Shown here: piece by piece, positions 33,305-42,984 of the stretch
Layout: each line of letters opens with the position of its first letter
Position numbering within the stretch: position 1 is the stretch's first letter
Position numbers and translations under genes: made by a program
Notes under the pieces: generated by a model
Database searches by the model: none
The model's input: only the letters and a program-made list of their open reading frames with translations
What the model was told of the DNA's origin: nothing
Source: Rhodocyclaceae bacterium UBA2346
GTDB lineage: Bacteria; Pseudomonadota; Gammaproteobacteria; Burkholderiales; Rhodocyclaceae
NCBI GenBank assembly: GCA_002344625.1
Contig: DDUE01000023.1
Span: 1 to 47,133 of the forward strand
Direction: 5' to 3'
DNA: 47,133 nucleotides

Positions 33305-34393
33305 TCAGCGCCGCCTCAACAAAAGGCCGCACTCGAGATGATCGGTGTAGGGAAACTGATCAAAGACAGCCGACGCCTTCACGACGTGGGTATCCCGTAA
33401 CGCAGCGACGTTGGCATGCAGGGTCGCCGGATTGCACGAGATGTAAAGAATATGCGCGAACCCGCGTGCCAGCGCGAGCGTTGGCACGTCCAGGCCGCTA
33501 CGCGGCGGATCGACGAAGATCGTCGAGAAATCGAAACTGGCGAGATCAATGTCCCGCATGCGCCGGTATGGGCGCAGCCCTGCGAGCGCACCACTCATAT
33601 CTTCGCTGGACATGCGCACGAGTTCGACGTTCGACATGCCATTCACCGCAAGATTGTATTGCGCCGCCTGCACGGAGGATTTACTGATTTCCGTCGCAAG
33701 CACCCGCCGATACAAGGGCGCAAGTGCCACGGTGAAATTACCGTTTCCGCAATACAACTCGAGCAAATCCCCCCCGAGCCCCGTCGCGCACTCGCGGGCC
33801 CAGCGCAGCATTTGGCGATTCACGCCGCCGTTGGGCTGGGTAAAGCTGCCTTCGATCTGCTGATAACGAAGCAAGCGGCCATCCAGCTCGAATTCTTCGA
33901 GCACCCAGTCGCGATCAAGCACGATTTTTTGCTTGTGGCTACGGCCGATGATCTGCACGCCAAGACCGTCCGCAAGCGCGCGTGCAGCCACCTCCCAGGT
34001 TTCGTCAAGGCGACGATGATAGACCAGGGTAATCAACAACTCGCCACTCAGCGTGGCCAGGAAATCCACCTGGAACAGCCTTCGCTTCAACACCTCGTCC
34101 CGCAAGATCCGCTCCCGAAGGCGCGGCATGGCCGCATGAATGACTTCGGTGGCGGCATCGAAGCGCTCGATCACGACTGGGCGTTTTGGATCCGTCGGGT
34201 CGAACATCGCATAGTCGACCCGATCGCCTTCGTGCCACATGCGGAACTCGGCACGCAGGCGGTAGTACAGCGGCGCCGATCGCGCAACCGCGGGCTCCGG
34301 AATGCACAGGTCGGCAAACGTGCTTTTGAAGCACGCCAGCTTTGCTTCGAGTTGTCGGGTGTAATCGGTTGAGTCGATACGGGGCAATGGCAT
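33305..34393 (-). CDS. trmA: tRNA (uracil-5-)-methyltransferase
   Basis: The 362-residue protein has the length of E. coli TrmA. The SAM site is LLELYCGNGNFTVALA (210-225). DPPRSGLD (295-302) and the nucleophile Cys320 in YISCNPATL follow. It lacks the N-terminal TRAM domain and the iron-sulfur cysteines of RlmC/RlmD, which favours TrmA. It makes m5U54 in the T-loop of tRNAs. The ATG at 34393 matches the family start; the frame extends upstream without support. Confidence 0.93.
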   Translation of the reverse strand: MPLPRIDSTDYTRQLEAKLACFKSTFADLCIPEPAVARSAPLYYRLRAEFRMWHEGDRVDYAMFDPTDPKRPVVIERFDAATEVIHAAMPRLRERILRDEVLKRRLFQVDFLATLSGELLITLVYHRRLDETWEVAARALADGLGVQIIGRSHKQKIVLDRDWVLEEFELDGRLLRYQQIEGSFTQPNGGVNRQMLRWARECATGLGGDLLELYCGNGNFTVALAPLYRRVLATEISKSSVQAAQYNLAVNGMSNVELVRMSSEDMSGALAGLRPYRRMRDIDLASFDFSTIFVDPPRSGLDVPTLALARGFAHILYISCNPATLHANVAALRDTHVVKASAVFDQFPYTDHLECGLLLRRR

Positions 34394-34562
34394 GTCGGCG
34401 TCGATCGTGCCGCTTCGCAGACCGGCGCGCTGCGCAACTGTCCGGATGGCTGGCGACACAGGCTGTTGAAAGAGCCGGGAATATACGCCAGTAGCGCTTC
34501 CGCGTGCACCAATCAGCCGACGATGCGGATCACGCCACGCCTGACTCAAGCACCCCCTATTG

Positions 34563-34964
34563 TCACGCGTCCAGCATCGTTCGATCGGACATGCGCCGCC
34601 CAACTCTTACCCGCCGCTCCTGCTTTCGCTCGCCGTCCGCATAGGCCCGGTGCAAATATGCATCGCGTCGCTGGCGCGCCCGTCGATCCTCGAAGTGCAC
34701 GTAAACACAGGAACAGACTTCCTGGCTGCACGCGGGAAGCGGCACATTCGGCGCCTCCGAGGACAGGAAGCGCTTTCCCGCCACGGTTCGCGCCGCACTG
34801 CACGGATCACCTTCGCTGCGTATCTCGACCGCATGAAAGGCACCGCCCCGCCGCGACCGCGCCTTGGTGCTCCGCTCTTGGTCGCGTCGCGCGGAACGGA
34901 CACGCAGCAGAAAGACCAGTGACAAAACCACGGCGAGCGCCACCCAGATTAGTGCATTTTCCAT
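34563..34964 (-). CDS. Membrane-anchored Cys-rich hypothetical protein
   Basis: The 133-residue protein starts with a single membrane helix (ALIWVALAVVLSLVFLLRV). A soluble segment with FHAVEIRSEGDPCSAARTVAGKRFLSSEAP follows, then a CSCVYVHFEDRR motif and a basic tail. Cysteines at 55, 79, 84 and 86 could bind metal. I know similar unnamed proteins from betaproteobacteria but no function. AAGAGATCAGAG precedes the ATG at 34964. Confidence 0.65.
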   Translation of the reverse strand: MENALIWVALAVVLSLVFLLRVRSARRDQERSTKARSRRGGAFHAVEIRSEGDPCSAARTVAGKRFLSSEAPNVPLPACSQEVCSCVYVHFEDRRARQRRDAYLHRAYADGERKQERRVRVGRRMSDRTMLDA

Positions 34965-35237
34965 CTCTGATCTCTTTAGCAGTCTACGACCAGAATAGAA
35001 CATCATGCGCGTTTCGTCCGCCGCCAAACTGCGGCTCACCACCCGAAATGGGTATTCACAGCCGTAGAATCGCCGCCGCCCGGCGCGGCCGCGACCACCT
35101 CTGTCCGGCGACATGTGTTGGCGCAAAACCAAGTCTCGGGACCAGGTTAGCCATGGCAGAATCTGCGCCGCGCGAGCGTACTCACGTCGACACCACGACC
35201 TCACTGCCACACACCCACCGCGGATTGAAACATCGCA

Positions 35238-36914
35238 ATGATTGGCCCGAACATTGATATCCATCCAACCCACACGCGCGTCCACGGCAAGCGCCACACG
35301 CCGAGGATTCCGCTTGGCATCCTATTCTTGATCGCACTCTTGCTGCTTCCGTTCGTTGCCATCGCCCAGGGTATATCCTCGTCGATCGTCGTGGAGGACG
35401 ACGAGGCCGAACTGGCCGTATTCAACCGCCACCTGACGACATATCGCGCCACCATCGTAGGCGTCACACCGCAGGAGCGGGTACGCCGCTCGATTGCCAA
35501 CATCGAGCGCGCCCTGGCGCAACGCGGCCCGGGGCTCGTGCGGGTTCAGAACGAATCCTTCGGCAACCTGCTGCTGATCGACAACATGATCGCGATCATG
35601 TTGTCTTCGCTCGACGCCGACCCCACGCAGGGCCAAACCCTTGAAGAGCTCACCGAACTCACGGTGCAGAACGTTGAAGCGTTCATCGAAGACACGCGCG
35701 AAAGCCGCGATGTGAAAGCGCAATTACGCAGCCTGATCGTGGCGACGGTGGCGACCGTGGCGTTCATCATCGCGATCCTGATCCTGAACCGGGCCAAGCG
35801 CGCGCTGCTCGCCCGGCTCCTGCGCCTGATCGGCGATCAGGCCGAGAAGCTCAAGGTGGCGGGCACCGAAGTGCTCCGGCGGGACCGGCTTCGCTCGGCC
35901 GGGCGGGCCGCCACGAACCTCGTCTGGTGGCTGATCGCGCTTCTGCTGTGCTACCAATGGCTCAGTGTCGTGCTCAACGCCTTTCCGTATACCCGCCCAT
36001 GGGGCGAACAGCTGCAGGTCTATCTGGTCGGGGTGCTGGCGACGATTGGCTCCGCGATCATCGGGGCCATTCCAAACCTCACGATCGCCGCGGTGATATT
36101 CGTCATCGCCAAGGCCGTGATCGGCTCGTTCCGCCCGATCTTCGATCATATCGAACGCGGTCACGGCACCTCGAGCTGGCTCGATCAGGACACGGTGCGC
36201 CCGACTCGCCGCATCACGACCGTGCTGATCTGGATCTTCGCGATGGTCATGGCCTACCCCTATCTACCAGGCGCGCAAACCGAGGCATTCAGGGGGATGT
36301 CGGTGCTTTTGGGTCTGATGATCTCGCTGGGTGCCTCGAGCATCGTCGGCCAGGCCGCAAGCGGTGTGATCCTGATGTACTCGCGCTCGATCCGAAGAGG
36401 CGAATACGTTCGCATCGGTGATCACGAAGGCATGGTCAGCGAGATCAGCATGCTCACGACCCGCATCCAGACAGGCTCGGGCGAGGAAATCAACCTACCG
36501 AACTCGATGATCGTCAGCTCGGCCACGCGGAACTTCTCGCGCGCGGTCGCCGGAAAAGGCTATCTGGTCGATACCACGCTCGGCATCGGCTATGACACAC
36601 CCTGGCGCCAAGTCGAGACAATGGTCGAGGAAGCCACCCGAAGAACCCCCGACATACTGCAGACACCCAAGCCGCGCGTGATCCAGACCCGGCTGGACGA
36701 CTTCTATCCGGTCTACCGCGTCCTGTGCCATGCCAAACCATCCGGAAACCGCAACCGCGGCGAGATCATCAGCCTGCTGCTCGGCAACATTCAGGATGTG
36801 TTCAATGAACACGGCGTTGCGCTCATGTCACCACATTACGCCGACGACCCCGACACGCCCAAGCTCGTTCCGCCGGAAAACCGCCCGCCCGCCCCGGAAA
36901 CGCCCCAAGCCTAA
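35238..36914 (+). CDS. MscS-family mechanosensitive ion channel
   Basis: The 558-residue protein has a signal-like N-terminal helix (ILFLIALLLLPFVAIAQG) and a periplasmic domain (about 45-160). At least five membrane helices follow (about 165-400). The last carries the pore-helix pattern LLGLMISLGASSIVGQAASG, followed by the MscS beta domain (VRIGDHEGMVSEISMLTTRI, LPNSMIVSSATRNFSR) and a C-terminal alpha/beta domain. It probably protects against osmotic down-shock. The Pro-rich tail is unusual but short. Confidence 0.9.
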   Translation: MIGPNIDIHPTHTRVHGKRHTPRIPLGILFLIALLLLPFVAIAQGISSSIVVEDDEAELAVFNRHLTTYRATIVGVTPQERVRRSIANIERALAQRGPGLVRVQNESFGNLLLIDNMIAIMLSSLDADPTQGQTLEELTELTVQNVEAFIEDTRESRDVKAQLRSLIVATVATVAFIIAILILNRAKRALLARLLRLIGDQAEKLKVAGTEVLRRDRLRSAGRAATNLVWWLIALLLCYQWLSVVLNAFPYTRPWGEQLQVYLVGVLATIGSAIIGAIPNLTIAAVIFVIAKAVIGSFRPIFDHIERGHGTSSWLDQDTVRPTRRITTVLIWIFAMVMAYPYLPGAQTEAFRGMSVLLGLMISLGASSIVGQAASGVILMYSRSIRRGEYVRIGDHEGMVSEISMLTTRIQTGSGEEINLPNSMIVSSATRNFSRAVAGKGYLVDTTLGIGYDTPWRQVETMVEEATRRTPDILQTPKPRVIQTRLDDFYPVYRVLCHAKPSGNRNRGEIISLLLGNIQDVFNEHGVALMSPHYADDPDTPKLVPPENRPPAPETPQA

Positions 36915-36956
36915 CGGCGCGCCACGGCGACGCGCCACCGAGCCCGGCGAGCGTCT

Positions 36957-37769
36957 TCAGATCTGGCTCAGGAGTTCCATTTTCTTGGCGGTGAACTCCT
37001 GCTCGGTCAGGATGCCTTTCTGGCGCAACTCGGCCAAGCGTTCGATCTTGGCGAAAACGTCGCTACCCTGGCCCGAGGGTGAGATCTGGGCAGCGGAATC
37101 GGCGTAACCGCTGCCGTACGCCGCCCCCTGCTGTGAAGCGTCGGGCGGCACTGGCTGCGGCGGCGCATAGCCGTTCACACTGATCACCGGCAGGTTCGAA
37201 ACGTAGAGGGTTCCGTACTGACTGCTGAAAGTCATCGAGTCGTTACCGCCCTGCTGCTGCGAAACCCCGCCGATCTGGTGGTCGAGCGTGTCGTAAACCG
37301 TAACCTGGCCGTTGATCTCCACCGCCAGGCGCCTTGAACCGGGAAACACTGCATAACGGGCGTTGTTCTGCCCCCCCGAAGACGACGGGAACCCGAGATC
37401 ACCCGGCCACCACTGGCCGGCGGCGGCTGCAGAAACGAAAAGGCTGGCATTCCCGCCCGACGAATGAAACTGCGACTGGCTTGCCGCCGGCTGAAAGTAC
37501 ATCGGCTGGTTCATCAACTGATTCGAAAGCTCCACGCACAGCCCATCGACCTTGGACTTCAGGCCATAGTTGAACATGTCGCCAACCATCGTCATTCCAC
37601 CCTGCATCCACTGGCCCGACCCACCGAGCTCGGGCACGTTGAACTGCGCCATCGTGCCGTTTCCGTTCATGACCGCGTACAACATGCTGATCACCGCGTC
37701 GGTGCTGACGCCATAGCGCCGGGCAAGATCCTGAATGAACTGCTGCCCTTCCGGGGTGAACTGTTGCAT
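36957..37769 (-). CDS. SHOCT-domain protein of unknown function
   Basis: The 270-residue protein has a C-terminal SHOCT motif (FAKIERLAELRQKGILTEQE then FTAKKMELL, about 238-268). This short helical module is found at the end of many otherwise unrelated proteins. The rest is Gln/Gly/Ser-rich with a beta-rich centre and no signal peptide or catalytic motif. AGGAGCAGG before ATG 37769 is a strong ribosome binding site. Confidence 0.8.
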   Translation of the reverse strand: MQQFTPEGQQFIQDLARRYGVSTDAVISMLYAVMNGNGTMAQFNVPELGGSGQWMQGGMTMVGDMFNYGLKSKVDGLCVELSNQLMNQPMYFQPAASQSQFHSSGGNASLFVSAAAAGQWWPGDLGFPSSSGGQNNARYAVFPGSRRLAVEINGQVTVYDTLDHQIGGVSQQQGGNDSMTFSSQYGTLYVSNLPVISVNGYAPPQPVPPDASQQGAAYGSGYADSAAQISPSGQGSDVFAKIERLAELRQKGILTEQEFTAKKMELLSQI

Positions 37770-37970
37770 GACCTGCTCCTGACTTTAAAACACAAATGTG
37801 GGACGTGGGTATCATCGGCTCACGCACGGGTATTACAGCTCTACAAGCATCGGCGCGCCTTGCTCAGTGTATCGCAGCGCACCATCTTTCTTTCGGGCAA
37901 TCCGGACACCCCCTTGCGATCACTCAATAAAATCTGGTGCGAAAAGAACATACGTATTTCGATGGGAAAG

Positions 37971-38006
37971 AAAAAAGCCGGCAACGCACAGCGTTTACCG
38001 GCTTTT
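37971..38006 (-). terminator. Rho-independent terminator after fliE
   Basis: On the minus strand AAAGCCGGTAAACGC pairs with GCGTTGCCGGCTTT (a small bulge) around a short loop, followed by TTT. It begins 25 nt after the fliE stop and isolates fliE from the SHOCT gene. Confidence 0.85.
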
Positions 38007-38030
38007 CCACAGCATGCCTTCGAAAACCCT

Positions 38031-38354
38031 TTAGACCGGCATGTTCATGATGTCCTGATACGCCGAAACCAGGCGGTTGCGCACCTGCACCATCTGCTGG
38101 AACGACAGACTGGCTTTCTGGAGGTTGACCATGACATCCTGGAGCTTGACGTCGGGATCGCCGGCCGAGAACTCGCGTGTCATCGCACGGGCCTCTTGCT
38201 GCGCGGCGCTGACGTCCTTGAGGGCCGATTGCAATACTTCGGCGAAGTCGACCTCGCCCGCTGCCCGCGCTTCTTGCGCGGCCGGCTTGCCTGACGCGAT
38301 CTGCGCAGTCGCGCGCAGTTCGCCAATCATCTGATCAATTCCGCGGCTGTCCAT
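38031..38354 (-). CDS. fliE: Flagellar hook-basal body protein FliE
   Basis: The 107-residue protein has the conserved C-terminal half VNLQKASLSFQQMVQVRNRL followed by VSAYQDIMNMPV. FliE joins the MS ring to the rod. It is transcribed alone, away from fliF, behind a sigma-54 promoter match at 38460-38474 and before a strong terminator. Confidence 0.95.
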   Translation of the reverse strand: MDSRGIDQMIGELRATAQIASGKPAAQEARAAGEVDFAEVLQSALKDVSAAQQEARAMTREFSAGDPDVKLQDVMVNLQKASLSFQQMVQVRNRLVSAYQDIMNMPV

Positions 38355-38459
38355 TTCTCGACCCCTCAGACCGGGTAGCTGAGGTTCAGTTTAGCAGAGC
38401 GCCAAGCGCTCCCGCAAACCGAACTTCTCTCGGCATACGGTTTCTTCGGTCGACATTCA

Positions 38460-38474
38460 GCAAGTTTCGAGCCA
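38460..38474 (-). promoter_or_regulatory. Sigma-54 promoter of fliE
   Basis: Minus-strand TGGCTCGAAACTTGC matches the -24/-12 consensus TGGCACG-N4-TTGC with one mismatch and exact GG-N10-GC spacing. Transcription would start near 38448, leaving a leader of about 95 nt to fliE. The neighbouring FleR-type activator is the likely partner. Confidence 0.75.
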
Positions 38475-38541
38475 AAGTGCCAGGCCATAAGCGCCGTGCC
38501 CATCCACCGGGGCCAGGAACGACGGGCCAGTGCAGGTTCGC

Positions 38542-39975
38542 TCAGACCTCATAGCCCTCGTCGCGGTACTGCTGCAGCTTGTAGCGCAAGGTACGCTCCG
38601 AAATGCCGAGTTTTTCGACCGCCCGCTTGCGCGATCCGCCCACGTCCCGGAGTGTGGCCAGGATGTGATCACGCTCGAGATCCTTCATGTTGCTCGGGCG
38701 CAGCTCTTCCAGCGGCTCCGTGAGCGTGCCTCCGTGGGCGGCAAATTCTGCCGGCACGGCAAGGCTCGCTGGCATTGAAAAACGGGGCCGGGCGTCGGCG
38801 CGCGCCGCCATCGGCATGGCCGCAGGCGACGACGCCGGGACGGCCCCGTGCGGCAGGCACAAATGCAGGGTCGCGACGCCGATGCTATCGCCGCTGGCAA
38901 GGATCAGGGCGCGCTGCACGGTGTTTTCGAGCTCGCGCACGTTGCCCGGCCAGGCATGCCCCAACAGCAGCTGTTCGGACGCCGGGTCGAGTCGCGCCTG
39001 CCGCTTCAGCCGTTCGCCGTGACGGGCGAGGAAGTGGCGCGCCAGCGGCAGGATATCGCCAGGGCGATCGCGCAAGGCGGGAATCTCGAGCGGAAACACG
39101 TTCAGGCGGTAGTACAAGTCTTCGCGAAAACGCCCGATCGCCACTTCCCGCAGCATGTCGCGGTTGCTGGTCGCCAGCACCCGGATGTCGAGTTCGACCG
39201 ATTTCTTGCCGCCTACCCGCTCCACTTCGCGCTCCTGCAAGACCCGCAGCAGCTTGGCCTGCAGACCGAGAGGCATTTCGGAGATCTCGTCGAGCAGTAT
39301 CGTTCCGCTCTGCGCCTGTTCGAACTTGCCCGCCTGGCTGGTTTGAGCGCCGGTGAAAGAGCCTCTTTCGTAGCCGAACAGGGTCGCCTCGAGCAGATTC
39401 TCTGGGATCGCGGCGCAATTGATCGCGACGAACGGCCCTGCCCTGCGCGGCGAATGGGCATGGATATAGCGGGCGAAGACCTCCTTGCCGGTGCCCGACT
39501 CACCGGTCAGCAACACCGTGGCATCGGTCTCGGCAACCCGCGCGGCCATTGCGAGCAGATTGCCGGTACGCACGTCTTCGGCGATGGTTTCATCCGCCGC
39601 ATCGATCGCAACCGCGGCATAGCGTTTCACATGCGCCAGCAGGACATCCGGCTCGAACGGCTTCATCAGAAAATCGCAGGCGCCGCCACGCATCGCGGAA
39701 ACCGCCTTCTCGACATCGCCATAGGCCGTCATCAGCAGCACCGGCAGTTGCGGGACGCGGGTCCGGATCTCGCCGAGCAACTCGAGCCCGTCCATTGGCT
39801 GCATGCGTAGATCGCTGATCACCAGGTCGAACACTTCGCGCTCGAGCGCGGCCAGCGCGCCCGGGCCGCCATCGACGCCCACCACGTGGTGCCGGGCGAG
39901 TTCCAGGGTCATGCATACCGCGTCACGCAGCGCCGCATCATCCTCGACCACCAGGATTCTGGTTTGATCGCTCAT
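38542..39975 (-). CDS. fleR: Sigma-54-dependent flagellar response regulator (FleR/FlrC-type)
   Basis: The 477-residue protein has a receiver domain with phospho-acceptor Asp55 and Lys105, and an AAA+ domain with Walker A GESGTGKE (158-165). The sigma-54 contact loop reads GSFTGA (205-210) instead of GAFTGA. A Fis-type HTH (GGSRKRAVEKLGISERTLRY) ends the protein. It activates middle/late flagellar promoters once phosphorylated by the adjacent kinase. Two adjacent ATGs overlap the kinase stop; the second has better spacing from GAGG. Confidence 0.92.
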   Translation of the reverse strand: MSDQTRILVVEDDAALRDAVCMTLELARHHVVGVDGGPGALAALEREVFDLVISDLRMQPMDGLELLGEIRTRVPQLPVLLMTAYGDVEKAVSAMRGGACDFLMKPFEPDVLLAHVKRYAAVAIDAADETIAEDVRTGNLLAMAARVAETDATVLLTGESGTGKEVFARYIHAHSPRRAGPFVAINCAAIPENLLEATLFGYERGSFTGAQTSQAGKFEQAQSGTILLDEISEMPLGLQAKLLRVLQEREVERVGGKKSVELDIRVLATSNRDMLREVAIGRFREDLYYRLNVFPLEIPALRDRPGDILPLARHFLARHGERLKRQARLDPASEQLLLGHAWPGNVRELENTVQRALILASGDSIGVATLHLCLPHGAVPASSPAAMPMAARADARPRFSMPASLAVPAEFAAHGGTLTEPLEELRPSNMKDLERDHILATLRDVGGSRKRAVEKLGISERTLRYKLQQYRDEGYEV

Positions 39976-41147
39976 CATCGTTCCTCATTGACCAATTCGC
40001 CCCCATCCGCCCGATCCGGCTCGGCCAGCAGCGGAAGGTGCAGCGTGAAGCACGACCCTTTTCCGGGTGAGGATTCGAGTGCTATGTCGCCGCCATGGCC
40101 GCGTGCGACCCCCCGCGCGATCGCAAGCCCGAGGCCGGTACCCTCCGCCCGGGTCGTGAAAAAGGGCTCGAAAACCCGCGCCGCCTGGACGGCGTCCATG
40201 CCACTACCGGTGTCCGAAACCCTGAATGCCACCCCGTCGTCCTCCCGGCTGGCGGCAATCACCACGTCACCGCCCACCGCAGTCGCCTGGATGGCGTTTT
40301 CGAGAAGATTGGTGAGCGCGCCGCCCAGCGCCTTGCGATCGCCATGCACGGTCGTGTCGTCGCAATCGCATGTCGCCTCGAACGATACGCCGCGCGCGCG
40401 CGCGACCGGCTCGAGCGTGTGCGCCAGTTCGAGCACGAGCTCGCACACGGCGAAACGCTGCCGCCCCAGGCTGTCTCCCCTGGCGAACAGCAGCATGTCG
40501 CGAATCAGCCGTTCGAGATAGCGCAAACGCTCGATCGCACGATCGGCCACCTTGTCGCGGTCGGCCGGCGACAGTTCCGCCTGGCGCAGATTGGCGGTGT
40601 AAAGCAAGGCCGCCGACAAGGGCGTGCGCAACTGGTGCGCAAGCCCCGCCACCATCTCGCCCATCGCGGCCAGGCGCTCGTTCCGTTCGGCCTGCTCGCG
40701 CATGCGATGAGTCTCGGTGACGTCATGCAACAGCACGATCTGCCCCTCCCCCGAATCGAGCGCCGTGTGCGACAGCGCGACGCGGCGCACGCTGCCCGCC
40801 GCCCCGATCGTGACTTCGCCTTCGGTGCCGGTGGGCTCGAACGCCTGCACCGCCTCCGACCATGGCCGCCCCTCGCGCGCGCGGCCGAGCAAATCCTCGG
40901 CGGCCCGATTGAGCTGCACCACCCTCGATGCCCGATCGAGCACCACCACACCGGCCGGCAACGCCGCCATGAGCACGTTCAACCGTTCGGTGAGCTGCTC
41001 GACCTGCCCCTGCAGCGCATTGTAGGCACTCGACAACTCCTCCGACGCGCGCGAGAAAAGCGCAAATGCCTCGGCCAGTTGCGCCGCGTCGAGGCGCTGC
41101 TCGCCTGCCTGGGCGCTTGCGGCGGGAGACGTGCCGGGAACGGACAT
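39975..41147 (-). CDS. fleS: Flagellar sensor histidine kinase (FleS/FlrB-type)
   Basis: The 390-residue protein has no membrane helices. It comprises a coiled segment (about 20-58), a PAS domain (about 60-150), the H-box GLAHQLRTPLSAALLYTANL with His171, and an ATPase domain (NLLENAIQA, SDTGSGM, GTGLGLAIARGVARGHGG). It phosphorylates the co-transcribed regulator. Soluble FleS-type kinases sense the state of flagellar assembly rather than an external ligand. ATG at 41147 gives the family-like N-terminus. Confidence 0.92.
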   Translation of the reverse strand: MSVPGTSPAASAQAGEQRLDAAQLAEAFALFSRASEELSSAYNALQGQVEQLTERLNVLMAALPAGVVVLDRASRVVQLNRAAEDLLGRAREGRPWSEAVQAFEPTGTEGEVTIGAAGSVRRVALSHTALDSGEGQIVLLHDVTETHRMREQAERNERLAAMGEMVAGLAHQLRTPLSAALLYTANLRQAELSPADRDKVADRAIERLRYLERLIRDMLLFARGDSLGRQRFAVCELVLELAHTLEPVARARGVSFEATCDCDDTTVHGDRKALGGALTNLLENAIQATAVGGDVVIAASREDDGVAFRVSDTGSGMDAVQAARVFEPFFTTRAEGTGLGLAIARGVARGHGGDIALESSPGKGSCFTLHLPLLAEPDRADGGELVNEER

Positions 41148-41313
41148 GGGTCGAAGATCTCCGGTTTTCCGAATGACTCGCAGAGTACGGCCTGGGGCGT
41201 TTATGGTAACCGGCAAATAGGCGGCAAAAAATGCCGTTTTTCGCCGCGCCCGCATTGCGCAGCCAGAGCGACAATGCCGCAATCCGTCAATGCGACGCAC
41301 CGGGGATCCGAAC

Positions 41314-42984
41314 ATGGCGACCGCCGACACAGCCTCCGCGACCGACACGGCCTCACCTGCCGCGCAGGCCCTGCAACGTTTCAACGCGCTTTCGCAACGC
41401 CAGAAGATGGCCGGCGCCGCCGCGCTCGCACTGGCGATCGCGTTGCTGGTCGGGGTCTGGCTGTGGAGCCGCGCACCCGACTATGCGGTGCTGTTCTCGA
41501 ATCTCGAAGAGCGCGACGGCGGCGCCATCGTTACCGCATTGCAGCAGCAGAACGTTCCCTACCGGATCTCGGCCAATGGCAGCGCGATACTCGTACCGAG
41601 CGAAACCGTTCACGACCTTCGCTTGCGGCTCGCGGCGCAGGGCCTGCCGAAGGGTGGCATGGTGGGTTTCGAGGTCATGGAGAATCAGCGCCTGGGCGTA
41701 TCGCAGTTTCTCGAACAGGTGAATTTCCAACGCGCGCTCGAAGGCGAGCTCGGGCGCACCATCCAGGCGATCTCCTCGGTTTCGGCGGCCCGGGTGCATC
41801 TCGCGATGCCCAAGCAGACCGGTTTCCTGCGCGACGAGCAGAAACCGTCCGCGTCGGTGATGGTCACACTCTACCCCGGCCGGGTGATGGACGCGTCGCA
41901 GGTGGCGGGCGTGGTGCACCTGATTTCGTCGAGTGTGCCGCACATGGCGAACGAACGCGTCAGCGTGGTCGACCAGAACGGCAACCTCCTGACCCAGGGT
42001 GCCGACCCCCTGCGCAACGCCGGACTCGACGCGACCCAGATCAGCTATGTGCGCGAGGTCGAGGCGGGCTTCATTCGCCGCATCGAAAACATCCTGGCGC
42101 CGATCTTCGGCGAGGGCAACTACAAGGCCCAGGTCGCCGCCGAGCTGGATTTCAATCAGGTCGAGCAGACCGCCGAGACTTTCCGCCCCAACCCCTCGCC
42201 CGACCAGGCCATTCGCAGCCAGCAAACCACCGAGCAGCAGACGCGCGACCAGGCGCCCGGCGGCGTGCCCGGCGCGCTCACGAATCAGCCACCGGTGCCG
42301 GCCACCGCGCCGATCGTCAACCCCAACCCCGGCGGCGGCATCGGTCCGGACGGGGTCGCGCCACTCAACAGCAATCGCAGCGCGACCCTCAATTACGAAC
42401 TCGATCGCACCGTCCAGCATACCCGCCAGGCGCCCGGACAGATCAAGCGCCTTTCGGTCGCGGTAGTGGTCAACCAGCGCACCGAAACCCAACCGAACGG
42501 CACGACCAAGGTCGTGCCGCTTCCCGAGGAGGAGATCACCCGCATCACCAACCTGGTCCGCGAGGCGATGGGATACAACCAGGCCCGCGGCGACAGCCTG
42601 AATGTCTCGAGCGCGCCCTTTGCCGCCGTGAGCGCGGGCGGCGACGCGGTACCGATCTGGAAGGATCCCGAAATGCTCGCCCTGGGCGCCGAACTCGGCC
42701 GCTACCTGCTGCTGGCGCTGGCCTTCGCGTTCGTCTATTTTGGCGTTATCCGCCCGCTCATCAAGGCCGTCTCGCCGCCGCCACCGCCCGCGGCCGCCGA
42801 GGAAGCCGAGGACACCGCTGCCGAGGAAGACGACGAAGACGTGATCGTCGATCTGTCCGGCGCGCGCGTGCTGACATTCGACGAAAAGCTCGCCCGCGCC
42901 CGCGAGCTTGCCAAGGCCGACCCGAAGATGGTCGCCAACCTGATCAAGGAATGGATGGGCTCCAAGGAAGAGGGTAAGAAATGA
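41314..42984 (+). CDS. fliF: Flagellar MS-ring protein FliF
   Basis: The 556-residue protein has a first membrane helix (AALALAIALLVGVWLW, about 34-50), periplasmic ring-building motifs and a second membrane helix (YLLLALAFAFVYFGVI). The periplasmic part includes DYAVLFSNLEERDGGAIVTA and NFQRALEGELGRTIQAISSV. The acidic C-terminal tail binds FliG (FDEKLARARELAKADPKMVA). FliF builds the inner-membrane ring that starts the basal body. It overlaps fliG by 4 nt. No clear sigma-54 site was found in the gap to fleS. Confidence 0.96.
   Translation: MATADTASATDTASPAAQALQRFNALSQRQKMAGAAALALAIALLVGVWLWSRAPDYAVLFSNLEERDGGAIVTALQQQNVPYRISANGSAILVPSETVHDLRLRLAAQGLPKGGMVGFEVMENQRLGVSQFLEQVNFQRALEGELGRTIQAISSVSAARVHLAMPKQTGFLRDEQKPSASVMVTLYPGRVMDASQVAGVVHLISSSVPHMANERVSVVDQNGNLLTQGADPLRNAGLDATQISYVREVEAGFIRRIENILAPIFGEGNYKAQVAAELDFNQVEQTAETFRPNPSPDQAIRSQQTTEQQTRDQAPGGVPGALTNQPPVPATAPIVNPNPGGGIGPDGVAPLNSNRSATLNYELDRTVQHTRQAPGQIKRLSVAVVVNQRTETQPNGTTKVVPLPEEEITRITNLVREAMGYNQARGDSLNVSSAPFAAVSAGGDAVPIWKDPEMLALGAELGRYLLLALAFAFVYFGVIRPLIKAVSPPPPPAAAEEAEDTAAEEDDEDVIVDLSGARVLTFDEKLARARELAKADPKMVANLIKEWMGSKEEGKK

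Noticed and set aside
41148..41313. Sigma-54 promoter search in the fleS/fliF gap
   Set aside because: No GG-N10-GC pair with acceptable flanks on either strand; the nearest (TGGCTGCGCAATGC on the minus strand) has the wrong spacing.
40095..42977. 960-codon plus-strand open frame
   Set aside because: It runs antisense to fleS and out of frame over fliF, with Arg/Pro/Gly-rich composition typical of GC-rich shadow frames.
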